This document shows, piece after piece, positions 53,701 through 63,570 of a stretch of 64,000 bases of DNA. The position numbers and the translations under genes were made by a program. Location of the stretch: NCBI GenBank assembly GCA_943736015.1, contig OX031059.1:51533159-51597158 (forward strand), given 5' to 3'. Numbering within the stretch: position 1 is the first letter of the stretch; every line of letters begins with the position of its first letter. The notes below the pieces were generated by a model. The model did not search any database. It saw only the letters and a list, made by a program, of their open reading frames with translations, and was not told the origin of the DNA. The DNA is from Tridacna crocea (Eukaryota; Mollusca; Bivalvia; Cardiida; Cardiidae).

Positions 53701-56700
53701 TTCCTTGTATAGGGTCAGTGTTTTATTGCTGTAAATCCGAATGCATTTGGTCCAGGTTTTACTGACAGAATGCAGAAGTTAATGGATACTTGTAGACAGC
53801 TTGATTCAGTAAGTATGAGTATGTGATCATTACATACTCTCGAGGAACCCAAGGTGCTTTAACTCATTACCAAACAACAAAATTTTGGACTAGCCCAAAT
53901 TGAAAGCTTTTGCAGACGACAGAATAGATGTGACTCAAAAACTGAAATCTGAGTTTACCAGCATTTTCTCCTTTACCCGCAATATTATCGAAAGCTTTCT
54001 TTCTCAGAGTCTTCAAAAGTCGGGATTGTGTGATAAGGAGTTAATGGACAGTGTGGTTGAAACCTTCACGACACTATGACAACTTTTAATGCTCCCTAGA
54101 AGAGAAGGTTTTTGACAACATTGTGGGAAGAGGAGAAAATGCTGGTGACCAGCATTTTCTCCTTTTCCCCCAATGTTTTCTTCCCAATCAAAGAAAAGTA
54201 ATTTGGAATGAGCCACGCTGAAACTGTCATCTGCAAATGCTTTCAGTTCAGACAAGTCTAAAATTTTGTCGATTGGTAAAGGGTTAAGATCAGATTGTAC
54301 AGAAGACATACACTATCTGGTTTTTGTGCGATGCTTTGATTAAGATGGTTTAGATCAGACAGACTTACAATATTCATGCAAAATTTGGAAACTTATGACA
54401 AAATATTTCAAGTAAATAGATCTATTGCTAAAGGAGAAATTCCTCATTACTTGCTAGCGTTTAGTTTGTTCTTCTTGTATAACATTTTCAGGAAAGAGGA
54501 AAAAGAAGCATTGTGGGTGTTAATTAACCCTTTCTCAAACAATCTCTGGTTTTCACAACTCTGAAAAAGAAGGCTTTTGTAAACATTGTGGGAAAAGGAG
54601 AAAATGCTGGTAACCAGCATTTTCTCCTTTTCCCGCAATGTTTTCTACTCTCCCAGAACAAATTTCAATTTTTGAGTCACATTAATTTTGTCGTCTGCAA
54701 ATACTATCAGTTTGGACCAGTCTAAAATTTTGTCATTTGGTAAAGAGTTAAAAAGGAGTCAGTGGATTTGAAAAACTGAATTGTGATAAAGAGAGACAAT
54801 GATTAACTGAAGTTGTTTTTTCTATGGTAAATCCTCAAAATGTGCGTCACTTATGTTAAAAAGATTGTCCCTAGGTCATTGGTTACCTCTGTATAATATG
54901 ATAAACGACATAATGTTGCAGGCTGATCCCTCTAGAGATGTATTAGTGGCGGGGGACCCAGAGAGAAGACATATGGCCATGTGTGACAGACGAGGTGGCA
55001 TTCCCTATCATCCAAATCAGATACAGTTTGCTGTAAGTATAGGGAATCATATGATCTATGCTTTATTTTTATGGTATTGGAGACTGTTTCAACAGTCTTT
55101 CAGATATGTCCATGCTGCCAGTGCATCTATCTGTGTCTCTTGGGTTTCTTTAACAGTGGTTTCCACAGCACTATTTCTAAGCCACTTGCTACTGGTACTT
55201 TCCGACATAAATCTTTAGAAGATAAAAGATAATCAAAGGCATTTGCAGAAGACTGTATTAATATAGTTTATTGGAATCAGTCTATGTTTGAAAGAAGAGA
55301 AAACAGTGAAGGAAAATGAGAAAATCATTGGACACCTTTACTGAAACAACAGCTTTGCAAAGTGGTGCATAGAAGCCTGATGGGGCTTGTCAGTGAAATG
55401 GGTTAGAATCTAGAACGCCTGCAGATATCCAAATTTTTAAAAGCCACATGCACAAGTATCATAGAGATTCATTGTGGTAAGTTTGAACTTACTCTTATGA
55501 AAACTGTAGGAGTTGCATGCACAAGAGATAGCTAACGGACAGACAGACGGATGGACAGATGACCGGTGCCATAGCATAATACGACCCTTCAGGTGTTTAA
55601 AAAAAGCACACTGGCACATCACATCTTGATCATATTTATGAAGACACGGTGTGCATATTTTATATGCTATTTGTAGCATCAGTGTTAGGTGATCAACCAA
55701 TGAAAATTTTAGTGTTCCATGATAACCAACTGAGCTTCAAAGGCCTGAGGATTTTGATATAACTGGGCCTTTAGTAGAACTCATTCTACAGCATCTTGGT
55801 GCATGGAAAAACATGACTGTTGTGGGCTCCATTTACATTTACAAAATGACAAAATGCTAGACTTATCCAAATTCAAAAGATTCGTAGATGACAAATTAGA
55901 TGTTCAGATTTGCCTTTGAAAGGTTGGATAATTGGGAAAAGGAGAAAAAGCTGGTCACATGTATTTTCTCCTTTTACCTCATTGTTTTCTACAGCTTTTT
56001 CCTTAAAGGAATTGTTTGATAATAGGTAAAAGAAAAAGCCATTGATAACATATTTTGAAAGATAAAATTTACAAAATCAACCATGACTCGCTTGCATTTA
56101 ACTCTTTACCAAACAACAAATTTCCTGATTGAACCAAATTCAAAGCATCCGTAGCCAACAAATTGAATCTTGGTAATATAATGATTTCTGACTTTGATAG
56201 TGTAGAAAATATTGTGGGAAAGAAGAATATGCTGGTTTCACATATTTCCTATGGGCTTCTTTCTCAGGACTATGAAAAGTTGGGATTGTGTGGTAATGAG
56301 ATAAGCAAGAGCAATCGTATCCCTTTTGTTTGTTATCTTGATGTTATCAGACTTAACCCATTACCACACAATCCCTACTTTTGAAGCCCCTGAGAAAGAA
56401 GCCCTTAGAAAACATTGTGGGAAAAGGAGAAAATGCTGGTAACCAGCATTTTCTCCTTTTCCCACAATGTTTTCTACCCTTCACAAAACAAATTTCAAAT
56501 TTTCAGTCACTTTTATTTCGTCGTCTGCAAGTGCTTTTGATTTGGACAAACCTAAAATTTTGTCGTTTGGTAATGAGTTAAAATATTCATGCAAACTTTG
56601 GAAACTTATGACGAAATATTTCAAATAAATATTGCTAAAGGAGATTTTTGATTTTCGAATTTCAGGTCGAGTTAGCTACAAAGTTATCCATAGATCCAAT

Positions 56701-56725
56701 GAAAACCATCAGTTTTCGAGACTGA
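41772..56725 (+). CDS. Ldh_2-family NAD(P)-dependent oxidoreductase (malate/L-lactate dehydrogenase-like), complete
   Basis: Family members oxidise 2-hydroxyacids such as malate, L-lactate, sulfolactate or ureidoglycolate with NAD(P); the substrate here is unknown. Exons: 41772-42027, 42639-42827, 43644-43705, 44346-44399, 46743-46841, 47370-47435, 49213-49401, 53713-53808, 54922-55032, 56666-56725, totalling 1182 nt, 393 residues plus TGA, with all phases consistent. The first ~35 residues are basic and hydroxylated with no acidic residue before EKD, like a mitochondrial presequence. The family core follows: [108 protein letters not shown], and [10 protein letters not shown]. The C terminus ends [13 protein letters not shown] hairpin element ends about 34 bp before the start codon, and a MITE starts 28 bp after the exon 1 donor. 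Confidence 0.94.
42056..42262 (-). mobile_element. TTAA MITE, reverse, 28 bp after Ldh_2 exon 1
   Basis: CCCAATACTGCACAATGC...TCTGGTCAAAGA between TTAA; related to the MITEs of the duplicated blocks. Confidence 0.65.
43013..43169 (+). mobile_element. TTAA MITE type 1, forward, left end lost
   Basis: TACAACTCAAAAATTGAAAT to TTTGGTAAAGTG/TTAA. Confidence 0.6.
43395..43613 (+). mobile_element. TTAA MITE type 1, forward
   Basis: Ends GTGTGGTAATGGG/TTAA; 31 bp before exon 43644-43705. Confidence 0.7.
43880..44097 (+). mobile_element. TTAA MITE, forward, degraded
   Basis: AAAGCATTTGCAGATGACAA; palindrome with GCTGTAACCATCATTTC. Confidence 0.5.
44120..44320 (-). mobile_element. Solo LTR of the same miniature family
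   Basis: A reverse copy of the LTR, about 201 bp, starting TGTTACGGGAGACC and ending TTGTAAG on the minus strand. It is flanked by near-matching pentamers CATGT and CATGC. It lies in the Ldh_2 gene intron before exon 44346 and is more diverged than the pair at 51772-52300. Confidence 0.75.
44777..44996 (-). mobile_element. TTAA MITE type 1, reverse, complete
   Basis: CCCATTACCACACAATCCC...GTGTGGTAAAGAG between TTAA. An older degraded piece lies at 44560-44735. Confidence 0.8.
45171..45386 (+). mobile_element. TTAA MITE type 1, forward, complete
   Basis: CTCATTACCATACAAC start; centre CTGCTTACCAGC. 45387-45764 shows nothing clear. Confidence 0.75.
45765..46452 (+). repeat. Duplicated block, copy 1 (SINE plus TTAA MITE)
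   Basis: Shares nearly all its length with 57894-58568: ACAACAGTTGAGACAACAAA, CAGTTACTGTTTCTTGTCTT, a SINE-like part with GAGCCAGGGATCGAACCAGC (inverse of a B box), and then a TTAA MITE at 46223-46452. It keeps about 50 bp after the B-box region that copy 2 lacks. Confidence 0.65.
46609..46715 (+). mobile_element. TTAA MITE, forward, central and right piece
   Basis: GTGATTGTTACCATCATTTT centre; 28 bp before exon 46743-46841. Confidence 0.45.
47230..47345 (+). repeat. Fragment of the same old dispersed repeat
   Basis: GACTGCACAGGCTGACATAG and TTTTGCAAATGCATTAAGCC with an unoccupied TTAA. Lies before the Ldh_2 exon at 47370. Confidence 0.4.
47581..47703 (+). mobile_element. TTAA MITE type 1, forward, left half lost
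   Basis: Palindrome centre ATGTTGGTTACCAACAT with paired changes in both arms; ends GTAATGGG/TTAA. Confidence 0.65.
47824..48221 (+). mobile_element. ~400 bp MITE with CATCTTCGCGAGCCAAGG ends, copy 1
   Basis: Terminal inverted repeats of ~35 bp (CATCTTCGCGAGCCAAGG at the left, the same type inverted at the right). Flanking nonamers CAGGATTGC and CAAGATTGC differ at one base, so a 9 bp target duplication is likely (Mutator-like, inference). In the Ldh_2 intron between exons 47370 and 49213. Confidence 0.65.
48630..48850 (+). mobile_element. TTAA MITE type 3, forward, complete
   Basis: TTAA both sides; perfect centre AAATTGCTCGTGACGAGCAA. 48851-49212 shows nothing else. Confidence 0.8.
49471..49691 (+). 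mobile_element. TTAA MITE type 1, forward, complete
   Basis: First of two head-to-tail copies sharing TTAA 49692-49695; starts 69 bp after exon 49213-49401. Confidence 0.8.
49696..49916 (+). mobile_element. TTAA MITE type 1, forward, complete
   Basis: Second of the tandem pair; centre TAGTTACCAGC. It differs enough from the first to be a separate insertion, not a duplication. Confidence 0.8.
50036..50262 (+). mobile_element. Older copy of the SINE inside the duplicated block
   Basis: Diverged match: GGTGGCCAGTTCACCTGTAC, CACAATATTCTTCTCTAGCC, and TGGGAGTTCAAACCGGGGTC at the tRNA-like end. Confidence 0.4.
50267..50686. mobile_element. Foldback element B with a TTAA MITE in its right arm
   Basis: Arms of about 115 bp begin TGTATTCACCAA and meet at a GGCTAAACTA/TGGTTTAGCC centre. 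The right arm is interrupted at its TTAA by the MITE 50441-50661. Confidence 0.7.
50441..50661 (+). mobile_element. TTAA MITE, forward, complete, nested in foldback B
   Basis: CCCTTTCCCAAACGAC...TTTGGGAAAGGG between TTAA; carries CTGAAAAGATGATTTCTGTC. After foldback B (50687-51365) nothing else is recognised. Confidence 0.85.
51366..51510. repeat. Foldback MITE with ~45 bp inverted ends
   Basis: Ends GTTGTATGGTCAGGTGGC and GCACCTGACCGTACAAC are inverted copies, continuing through GGGGACTTGGAAA / TTTCCAAGTCCCC and TTGTTCACGG / CCGTGAACAA. Confidence 0.65.
51772..51977 (+). repeat. 5' LTR of the miniature LTR element
   Basis: Starts TGTTACGACAG and ends TTCGTTCGTAAG; the ends share an inverted TTACGA. 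It contains an A box TGGCTCAGTGG (51857-51867) and a B box GTTCGAATC (51901-51909), spaced as in tRNA genes. Confidence 0.85.
51979..51996 (+). promoter_or_regulatory. Primer-binding site, tRNA-Pro type
   Basis: TGGGGGCTCGTCCGGGAT, one base after the 5' LTR, matches the tRNA-Pro primer site known from gammaretroviruses such as murine leukaemia virus. Confidence 0.85.
52084..52094 (+). promoter_or_regulatory. Polypurine tract of the miniature LTR element
   Basis: AAGAGGGGGTG lies directly before the 3' LTR, where plus-strand priming is expected. Confidence 0.65.
52095..52300 (+). repeat. 3' LTR of the miniature LTR element
   Basis: Same length and boxes as the 5' LTR (A box 52180-52190, B box 52224-52232). 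It is followed by the target repeat ATGCT. Confidence 0.85.
52631..53032 (-). mobile_element. ~400 bp MITE with CATCTTCGCAAGCCAAGG ends, copy 2
   Basis: Inverted relative of the element at 47824-48221, aligning along its whole length in the opposite orientation (402 against 398 bp). Flanking nonamers match only partly (both end in AGTAC). Confidence 0.62.
53090..53307 (+). mobile_element. TTAA MITE type 1, forward, complete
   Basis: CCCTTTACTACACAAC...GTGTGGTAAAGGG between TTAA. Confidence 0.75.
53332..53552 (-). mobile_element. TTAA MITE type 1, reverse, complete
   Basis: CCCATTACCACACAATCCC...TTTGGTAATGGG between TTAA, 24 bp from the previous copy. Confidence 0.8.
53863..54040 (+). mobile_element. 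TTAA MITE type 1, forward, one arm deleted
   Basis: Begins about 55 bp after exon 53713-53808; TTAA both sides. Confidence 0.65.
54066..54283 (-). mobile_element. TTAA MITE, reverse
   Basis: Left end eroded; good centre GCTGGTGACCAGC; ends GATTGGTAAAGGG/TTAA. Confidence 0.65.
54528..54747 (-). mobile_element. TTAA MITE type 1, reverse, complete
   Basis: CCCTTTCTCAAACAATC...TTTGGTAAAGAG between TTAA. Confidence 0.8.
55085..55215 (+). mobile_element. Fragment of the same SINE
   Basis: TTTCTTTAACAGTGG, GCACTATTTCTAAGCCACTT and the preceding CATGCTGCCAGTGCATC correspond to the SINE at 50036. It begins about 50 bp after the exon 54922-55032 donor. Confidence 0.35.
55843..56025 (+). mobile_element. 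TTAA MITE, forward, degraded
   Basis: AATGCTAGACTTATCCAAAT and a loosened palindrome. The stretch 55216-55842 has no other feature I can name. Confidence 0.45.
56102..56300 (+). mobile_element. TTAA MITE, forward, one arm deleted
   Basis: CTCTTTACCAAACAACAAAT start after TTAA; ends GTGTGGTAATGAG. Confidence 0.6.
56357..56577 (-). mobile_element. TTAA MITE type 1, reverse, complete
   Basis: TTAA both sides; perfect centre; 89 bp before the last Ldh_2 exon. Confidence 0.8.
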
Positions 56726-57038
56726 CACATGATGATGATCTACAACAGACTATCCATTACTTTTAGCTTAGATACCTACATCTCTAACCTTACTATATGA
56801 ATCCTGGTGCTAATCTAAATGCCATTTTAAGATAAATTTTATATTTTATATTCTTATACATATAGTGACTAAAGTCCCTTGAGTAAAACTTTTTTCTTTC
56901 CAGTTTTCTGAAATCCAGTTTACACAAAAACATCAATTTAACCCTTATTCTGGTCAATAAGTGAAATGAAACTTTCAGGCTGACCGTAATAACCCAAATC
57001 ATGCTGCTGAAGATAGTTATGTGTTTACTTCATATTAA

Positions 57039-57128
57039 CCAAATACCACACAATCCCTACTTTTGACGACCCTTAGAAAAAAGCCTTTAGAAAACATTGT
57101 GGCAAAAGGAGAAAATGCTGGTAACCAT
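57039..57128 (-). mobile_element. TTAA MITE, reverse, left half
   Basis: ACCACACAATCCCTAC to GCTGGTAACCATTACC; followed by another broken reverse piece to 57280. Confidence 0.55.
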
Positions 57129-57284
57129 TACCGAGCACTTCGGAGTTTTTAACAACCCCAAAAGAGATGGCTTTTTTAGACACTGGGGAAAAGGAGAAAA
57201 ATGCTGGTAACCAGTATTTTCTCCTATTCCAACACTGTTTTGTACCCCATCAAAGAAAAATCTCATCATTGAAGTCGAATTTAA

Positions 57285-57505
57285 CCCTTTACCAAACAAT
57301 CCTGACTTTTAACGACCCCAAGGAAGAAGTCTTTTGAAAACATTGTAGGAAAAGGAGAAAATGCTGGTAACCAGCATTTTCTCCTTTTCCCACAATGTTT
57401 TCTACCTTTCCAAAGTCAAAATTCAATTTTTGATTCACATTTATCTTGTTGTCTGCAAATGCTTTCAATTTGGACAATTCCAAAATTTCGTTTTTTGGTA
57501 AAGAG
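57285..57505 (-). mobile_element. TTAA MITE type 1, reverse, complete
   Basis: CCCTTTACCAAACAATCC...TTTGGTAAAGAG between TTAA. Confidence 0.8.
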
Positions 57506-57893
57506 TTAAATTGTGTTCTGCAAGTGCTGTCAGTATTGACAAGTCTGCATTTTTGTTGTATGGTAAAACACAGTGATGTGGATACCTCTAAAGTCTGTCT
57601 CTGCTCATCACAGGGTACAAACCAAGAACATCAGATGTGAGAAAAACCAACAATACCTTTGCAATACGGTCTCCCAGACTTAACCTGTCTCTAACAGTCT
57701 TTTCTGTCTATGTTATGATGCTTTATACATTGATTAATCATTTAATTCTGATTATTTATACCTGCTTTAACATATTATTTGATTAGTATATATGAGCCAT
57801 GCTCTGTGAAAAAGGAGTTTAACTCTTTACCACACAAATCTCAAGTATTACTGAAAGAGGAAGTACTAATCATACTAGAAATACTGTTCAATT

Positions 57894-58568
57894 ACAACAG
57901 TTGAGACAGCAAATTGGGAAGTAAGTGCCGATTAATAAGCATACAACAGTTGAGTGCCGTAATTACCCAACTTATTGCCTTCTGTAGACAACAGTTACTG
58001 TTTCTTGTCTTGATTGATTACATGGTGTTTGACCCGTTTTCAACATTATTAATTTTCACTTATGTTACAGTGGCCAGTGCACCTATCCATGTTTTCCTGG
58101 AGTATCTTTTACACATACTCAGCACAATATTCTTTCCAAGCCACTGGCTGCTTTCCCACATAAATACCATTGAAACAACAATCAGCTGTGTGCGAGGAAT
58201 GAACACTAACAATCATCAATAGGGAAGAAATTGTTTGAGCCAGGGATTGAACCAGTAATCTCTGTTCTTGGTGTTTCATGTCAATTTTCAAATTGCTTTC
58301 TCCTGAGGGCCTTCAAAATCAAAGACTGAGTGGTAAAGAGTTAACCCTTTACTGCACAATTTTGACTTTAAGCAAACCTGGGATAGAAGTGAAGCCTTTT
58401 GAAAACATTGTGGGAAAGGAAAAAAGCCTGGTAACCAACATTTTCTCCTTTGTCCATAATGTTTTTCCTATCATAGAAAAAAAAGTACCATTTGAGCAAC
58501 AGCAAAATTGTCATCTGCAAAATTTTAATCTTTCAATTAGGACAAGGCTAAAATTTTGTTGTCTGGTA
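57894..58568 (+). repeat. Duplicated block, copy 2 (SINE plus TTAA MITE)
   Basis: Second copy of the block at 45765, in the same orientation, downstream of the Ldh_2 stop. It has about 35 bp (including CACTTATGTTACAGTGGCC) absent from copy 1. The MITE part is 58345-58568. Confidence 0.65.
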
Positions 58569-58718
58569 AACCAGCTTTTTCTACTTTCCATTGATATCTC
58601 TTACCATCTTAATAAAATATAGAAAAAGATATATATTATTTTGTCTGCATTCAATTTGCTATCAGCAAACACTTTCAAACTGGACAAAACTAAACTTTTG
58701 TCATTAGTAAACAGTTAA

Positions 58719-58936
58719 CCCTATACCAAAAAATCTCAAATGTTTACAGTTCGAACAAAAAGGTCTTTTGAAAACATTTGTGGGAAAAAGAGAAAATGCT
58801 TGTAACCAGCATTTTCTCCTTTTCCAATAATGTTTTCTGTCCTATCAAAGACAAAATCATTTGAGTTACATTTATTTTGTCATCTGCAAATGCTTTCAAT
58901 TTGGTAGAGTCTAAAATTTTGTCGTTTAGTAAAGAG
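58719..58936 (-). mobile_element. TTAA MITE type 1, reverse
   Basis: CCCTATACCAAAAAATC start after TTAA; an older right-end fragment precedes it at 58634-58714. Confidence 0.7.
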
Positions 58937-59029
58937 TTTAGACATCTGAAAGAAGTGTGGTTCCAGGTCAGTCTAAGTAGTTTACACAGGCTAACCTGGC
59001 TCAAAAGATTTGGTTTGATAAATTTTTAG

Positions 59030-61471
59030 CTCACCAGTGCACGAAGTGCTCAGAGTGAGCTATTGTGATAGTGCTGTGTCCGGCGTCAACTTTTACCTTG
59101 TGTACGCTCTAGAGGCCACATTTTCAGTCCGATACTCATGAAAGTTGGTCAGAATGTTTGCCTCGATGAAATCTCAGACGAGCTCGAAAATGGGTCTTGT
59201 CGGGTCAAAAACTAGGTCACTAGGTCAAATCTTAGAAAAACCTTGTGTACGCTCTAGAGGCCACATTTTCAGTCCGATACTCATGTAAGTTGGTCAGAAT
59301 GTTTGTTTTGATAAAATCTCAGACAAGTTTGAAAATGGGTCATGTCAGGTCAAAAACTAGGTCACCAGGTCAAATTTTAGAAAAACCTTGTGTATGCTGT
59401 AGAAGCCACATTTTCAGTCCAATACTCATGAAAGTTGGTCAGAATGTTTACCTTGATGATTTCGTGGACGGGTTTGAAAATGGGTCATGTCGAGTCAAAA
59501 ACTAGGTCAATAGGTCAAATCTTAGAAAAGCCTTGTGTACGCTCTAGAGGCCACATTTTCAGTCCAAAACCCTCGAAAGTTGGTCAGAATATTTGCCTTG
59601 ATGATAGCTCAAACGAGTTTGAAAATAGGTCATGTCGGGTCAAAGCTAGGTCATTAGGTTAAATCCTAGAAAAACCTTGTGTACGCTCTAGAGGCCACAA
59701 TTTTAGTCCAAAACTCTTGAAAGTTGGTCAGAATCTTTGCCTTGATGATGTCTCGTACTAGTATGAAAATGAGTCATCTCGGTTCAAAAACTAGGTCACC
59801 AGGTCAAATGTTAGAAAAACCTTATGTATGCTGTAGAGGCCACATTTCAGTCCAAAACTCTTGTAAGTTGGTCAAAATGTTTGTTTTGATGATATCTCAG
59901 ACAAGTTTGAAAATGGGTCATGTCGGGTCTAAAACTAGGTCACCAGGTCAAATCTTAGAAAAACCTTGTATATGCTCCGGATCCCACATTTTCAGTTCGA
60001 CACTCTTGAAAATTGGTCAGAAGTTGCCTTAAAAATATCTTGGACGAGTTTGAAAATGTGTCATGTTGGATCAAAAACTGGGTCAATAGGTCAAATGTTA
60101 TAAAAACCTTGTGTATTCTCTGGAGGAAATATTTTCAGTCTGATACTCCTAAAACTTGTTCATGATATTTGTCCTGGTAATACCTTGAATGAGTTTGAAA
60201 ATGGGTCATGTGGAGTCAAAAACTAGGTCACCAGGTCAAATTTTAGAAAAACCTTGTGTATGCTCTAGAGGCCACATTTTCAGTCCCATACTCATGAAAG
60301 TTGGTCAGAATGTTTGCCTTGATGATTTCTTGGACGAGTTTGAAAATGGGTCATGTAGAGTCAAAAACTAGGTCAATAGGTCAAATCTTAGAAAAGCCTT
60401 GTGTACGCTCGAGAGGCCACATTTTCAGTCCAAAACCCTCGAAAGTTGGTCAGAATATTTGCCTTGATGATAGCTCAAATGAGTTTGAAAATAGGTCATG
60501 TCGGGTCAAAGCTAGGTCATTAGGTCAAATCTTAGAAAAACCTTGTGTACGCTGTAGAGGCCACATTTTTAGTCCAAAACTCTTGAAAGTTGGTCAGAAT
60601 CTTTGCCTTGATGATGTCTCGTACTAGTATGAAAATGGGTCATCTCGGTTCAAAAACTAGGTCACCAGGTCAAATGTTAGAAAAACCTTATGTATGCTGT
60701 AGAGGCCACATTTTCAGTCCAAAACTTTTGTAAGTTGGTCAGAATGTTTGTTTTGATGATATCTCAGACAAGTTTGAAAATGGGTCATGTCGGGTCTAAA
60801 ACTAGGTCACCAGGTCAAATCTTAGAAAAACCTTGTATATGCTCCGGATCCCACATTTTCAGTTCGACACTCTTGAAAATTGGTCAGAAGTTGCCTTAAA
60901 AATATCTTGGACGAGTTTGAAAATGTGTCATGTTGGATCAAAAAATGGGTCAATAGGTCAAATGTTATAAAAACCTTGTGTATTCTCTGGAGGAAATATT
61001 TTCAGTCAGATACTCCTAAAACTTGTTCATGATATTTGTCCTGGTAATACCTTGAATGAGTTTGAAAATGGGTCATGTGGAGTCAAAAACTAGGTCAATG
61101 GGTCAAATATTAGAAAAACCTTGTGTTCACTCTAGAGGCCACATTTTCTGCCTGATATTCTTCAAACTTGGTCAGAATGTTTGTTTTGGTGATGTCTCAA
61201 GAGAGTTTGATAATGGGTAATTGTTGGGTCCAAAACTAGGTCACTTGATCAAATCTTAGAAAAACCTTTTGTATGCTGTAGAGGCCACATTTTCAGTCCA
61301 ATACTCATGAAACTTGGTCAGAATGTTTGTCTTTTTGAAATCCCAAAAGTGTTTGATGATGGGTAATGTCTGATAAAAAACTAGGTCACTGGGAAACCAG
61401 ATTGAAAATGGTTCATGTTTGGTCAATAGACTCAGGTGATCGATTTCAGGGCCATCATTGCCCTTTTGTCT
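59030..61471 (+). repeat. Tandem array of ~145 bp units with six-unit higher-order repeat
   Basis: About 16 units of ~145 bp, each with GAGGCCACATTTTCAGTCC, AGTTGGTCAGAATGTTTG, GAGTTTGAAAATGGGTCATG and CTAGGTCA...CTTAGAAAAACC. Units starting near 59402-60121 recur at 60268-60989 with an ~866 bp offset. The array is framed by TTAGCTCACC...GTGCTCAGAGTGAGCT at the left and GACTCAGGTGATCGATTTCA plus GGGCCATCATTGCCC at the right, so it looks like the core of a mobile element with stem-loop ends (possibly Helitron-related, inference). There is no coding pattern. Confidence 0.75.
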
Positions 61472-61580
61472 GTATAGCCAAGGGCCATTCTCCCAGATGA
61501 TTCAGTCTGTTGCTAGACTAAATGGGTTTTATAGATTCATCATTACATGATGACTTGGTGAAATGAATGATAGAGATAGA

Positions 61581-61735
61581 GGATAATCAACCAGCTATTT
61601 TTGATATGAAAAATATCTCACGAGGATGCGTTGTTAGGTGTTGAAAAAACGAGTGCGCAGCACGAGTTTTTTTAATGCCTTACGACGCATCCGAGCAAGA
61701 TATTTTTCATATCAAAAATAACAAGTTGATTATTC
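61581..61735. repeat. Foldback element
   Basis: Arms of about 55 bp (ATAATCAACCAGCTATTTTT... and the inverse ...AACAAGTTGATTAT), sharing TTTTGATATGAAAAATATCT. The centre carries GAGTGCGCAGCACGAG. Confidence 0.65.
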
Positions 61736-62384
61736 TATTTATTATATACCTTATTAACATTATTATTTTTAATTTTTCGTTTAACAAAAAAAGTAGTTCA
61801 TAAATTACGGCAGGAAGTGAAAGTGAAAGTTGATATCGTCACTAGTGATGATATCAAAATTTATTACACTGGGAAATTCCAAGATTTCACTACTAGGTAT
61901 ATAATAAATGCATTTAACCACTTTTAGCCAGAGCATTGTTCATATTTATGAACAAAAGAAACTTCATTTTTGGATTTATCCACATGCAAAAGGCTTGGAT
62001 TTTGTGTTTGCATACTACAATTTGCTTGTTCATGTCTTTTTCATGTCTTTATATTGTTAATGATTTTCTAATAATAAATTTTATTTGTATTAACAAAAAA
62101 AAAAAAGAGAAGGGCAATATTGTCACAAACTTTTCTTAGTTTTCAACTTACCTGTTTTCAAATAAAAATATGAGATTTTTGTCATAGCCCTGTTGTTGTT
62201 TCTGTCATTGTTGTGCAAACACTGGGATTTTCTAATATTTCTGTCACTACTGGAGATATTTACTTGAAACTCAGAATATTTCTTAGCTATCAAGAGAGGA
62301 ACCCATACAAATCGGGCAGGTTACCAAAATAGGATTTTTGATTCCATTAAGCACCTTTGATGTGCAAAAACTTGACATTTTAAC

Positions 62385-62602
62385 CCTTTCCCAAACAACA
62401 AATTTTGGACTTTTATAAACTCAAAGAGTTTGCAGATGACAATTTCAAATTTGATAAAAATGGCAGAAAGTTCTCCAAATGGGTAGAAAACATTGTGGGA
62501 AAGGAGAAACTACTCGTTACGAGCAATTCCTCCTTTTCCTACAGTGTTTTCAAAAGACTTGTACTGCAGACACGTAAAAACAAGGGCTTGTTTGAGAAAG
62601 GG
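62385..62602 (+). mobile_element. TTAA MITE type 2, forward, complete
   Basis: TTAA both sides; centre ACTCGTTACGAGCAA. A degraded forward piece follows at 62726-62850; 61736-62384 shows nothing else. Confidence 0.75.
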
Positions 62603-63049
62603 TTAAAATCTTTTTCATGACTGAAGATATCTATGATGTACTACAAACTAGTTGTTAAGTTACAAAAGGGGAATCAATATTACAAGGGGAGGTAACCATC
62701 AAAATATCTGCTAAATGATTGGCTGTCTTTCAAGGGTAAAACCCACTGTGAGCAAACGAGAAAATATTGGATGCTGAATACCAGTATTTTCCCATGTTTA
62801 CTATGGTCCTCTTCCTCATGGTTGTGCAAACACAGGGTTATTTGGTGCAGAATTATATGGTCCCTACACATGACTGGTCTTTATCATCTAGCATTTCAGC
62901 CAACAAATTACATGTTGATTGAGTTAAGGGCACAGTGGCTGCCAAAAAATAAACAATGAGGATGTTAAAATGTGCTGTAATTAATAACAATACACCAAAC
63001 AGTCTAACCTGGCTTCATGAGTGTAATACTAGAAACGTGGCCTGTACTT

Positions 63050-63570
63050 CTGCACACAAGGTTTTTCTAAGATTTGGCTAAATGACCTACTTTGTGACCT
63101 TAGGTGTCCAAATTTCACATTTCTGAGATATCAAGACAAACACTTTGACCTAGTTTCTCGATTGTCGAACTCAACGCCTCTAGAGAGCACACAAAGTTTT
63201 TCTTATATCCAGGTCCAGTGACCTAGTTTGTGACCAAACTGTGAACATGACACAATTTCAAACTTGTTCGAGATACCAGCAAGACAAACACTCTGACCTA
63301 GCTCCAAGAGTATTAGGCTGAAAATGTAGCCCGTAGGGTGCACACAAGGTTTTTCTAAGATTTGGCTCATTGACCTACTTTTTGGCCTGACATGACTCAA
63401 TGTTGAACTTGTCAGAGATATTATCAGGACAAACATTCTGATTAAGTTTCATGAGTTTGTGACTGAAGTTGTGGCCTCTCAAGTGCACACAGGGTAAATA
63501 TTGACAACTGCATGCCGGATGCCAGACACAGCACTGTCACAAAAGCTGACAAGAGGGCCATGATGGCCCT
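63050..63570 (-). repeat. Inverted diverged copy of the ~145 bp repeat family
   Basis: Units in reverse orientation (CACACAAGGTTTTTCTAAGA, GGCCTCTCAAGTGCACAC). It ends at GACACAGCACTGTCAC and GAGGGCCATGATGGCCCT, the same end hairpin as at 61460. Confidence 0.6.

Noticed and set aside
59245-60899. Repeated frames reading GHVGSKTRSPGQILEKP
   Set aside because: They follow the ~145 bp tandem units; the unit length is not a multiple of three, frames shift between units and no start or splice context recurs.
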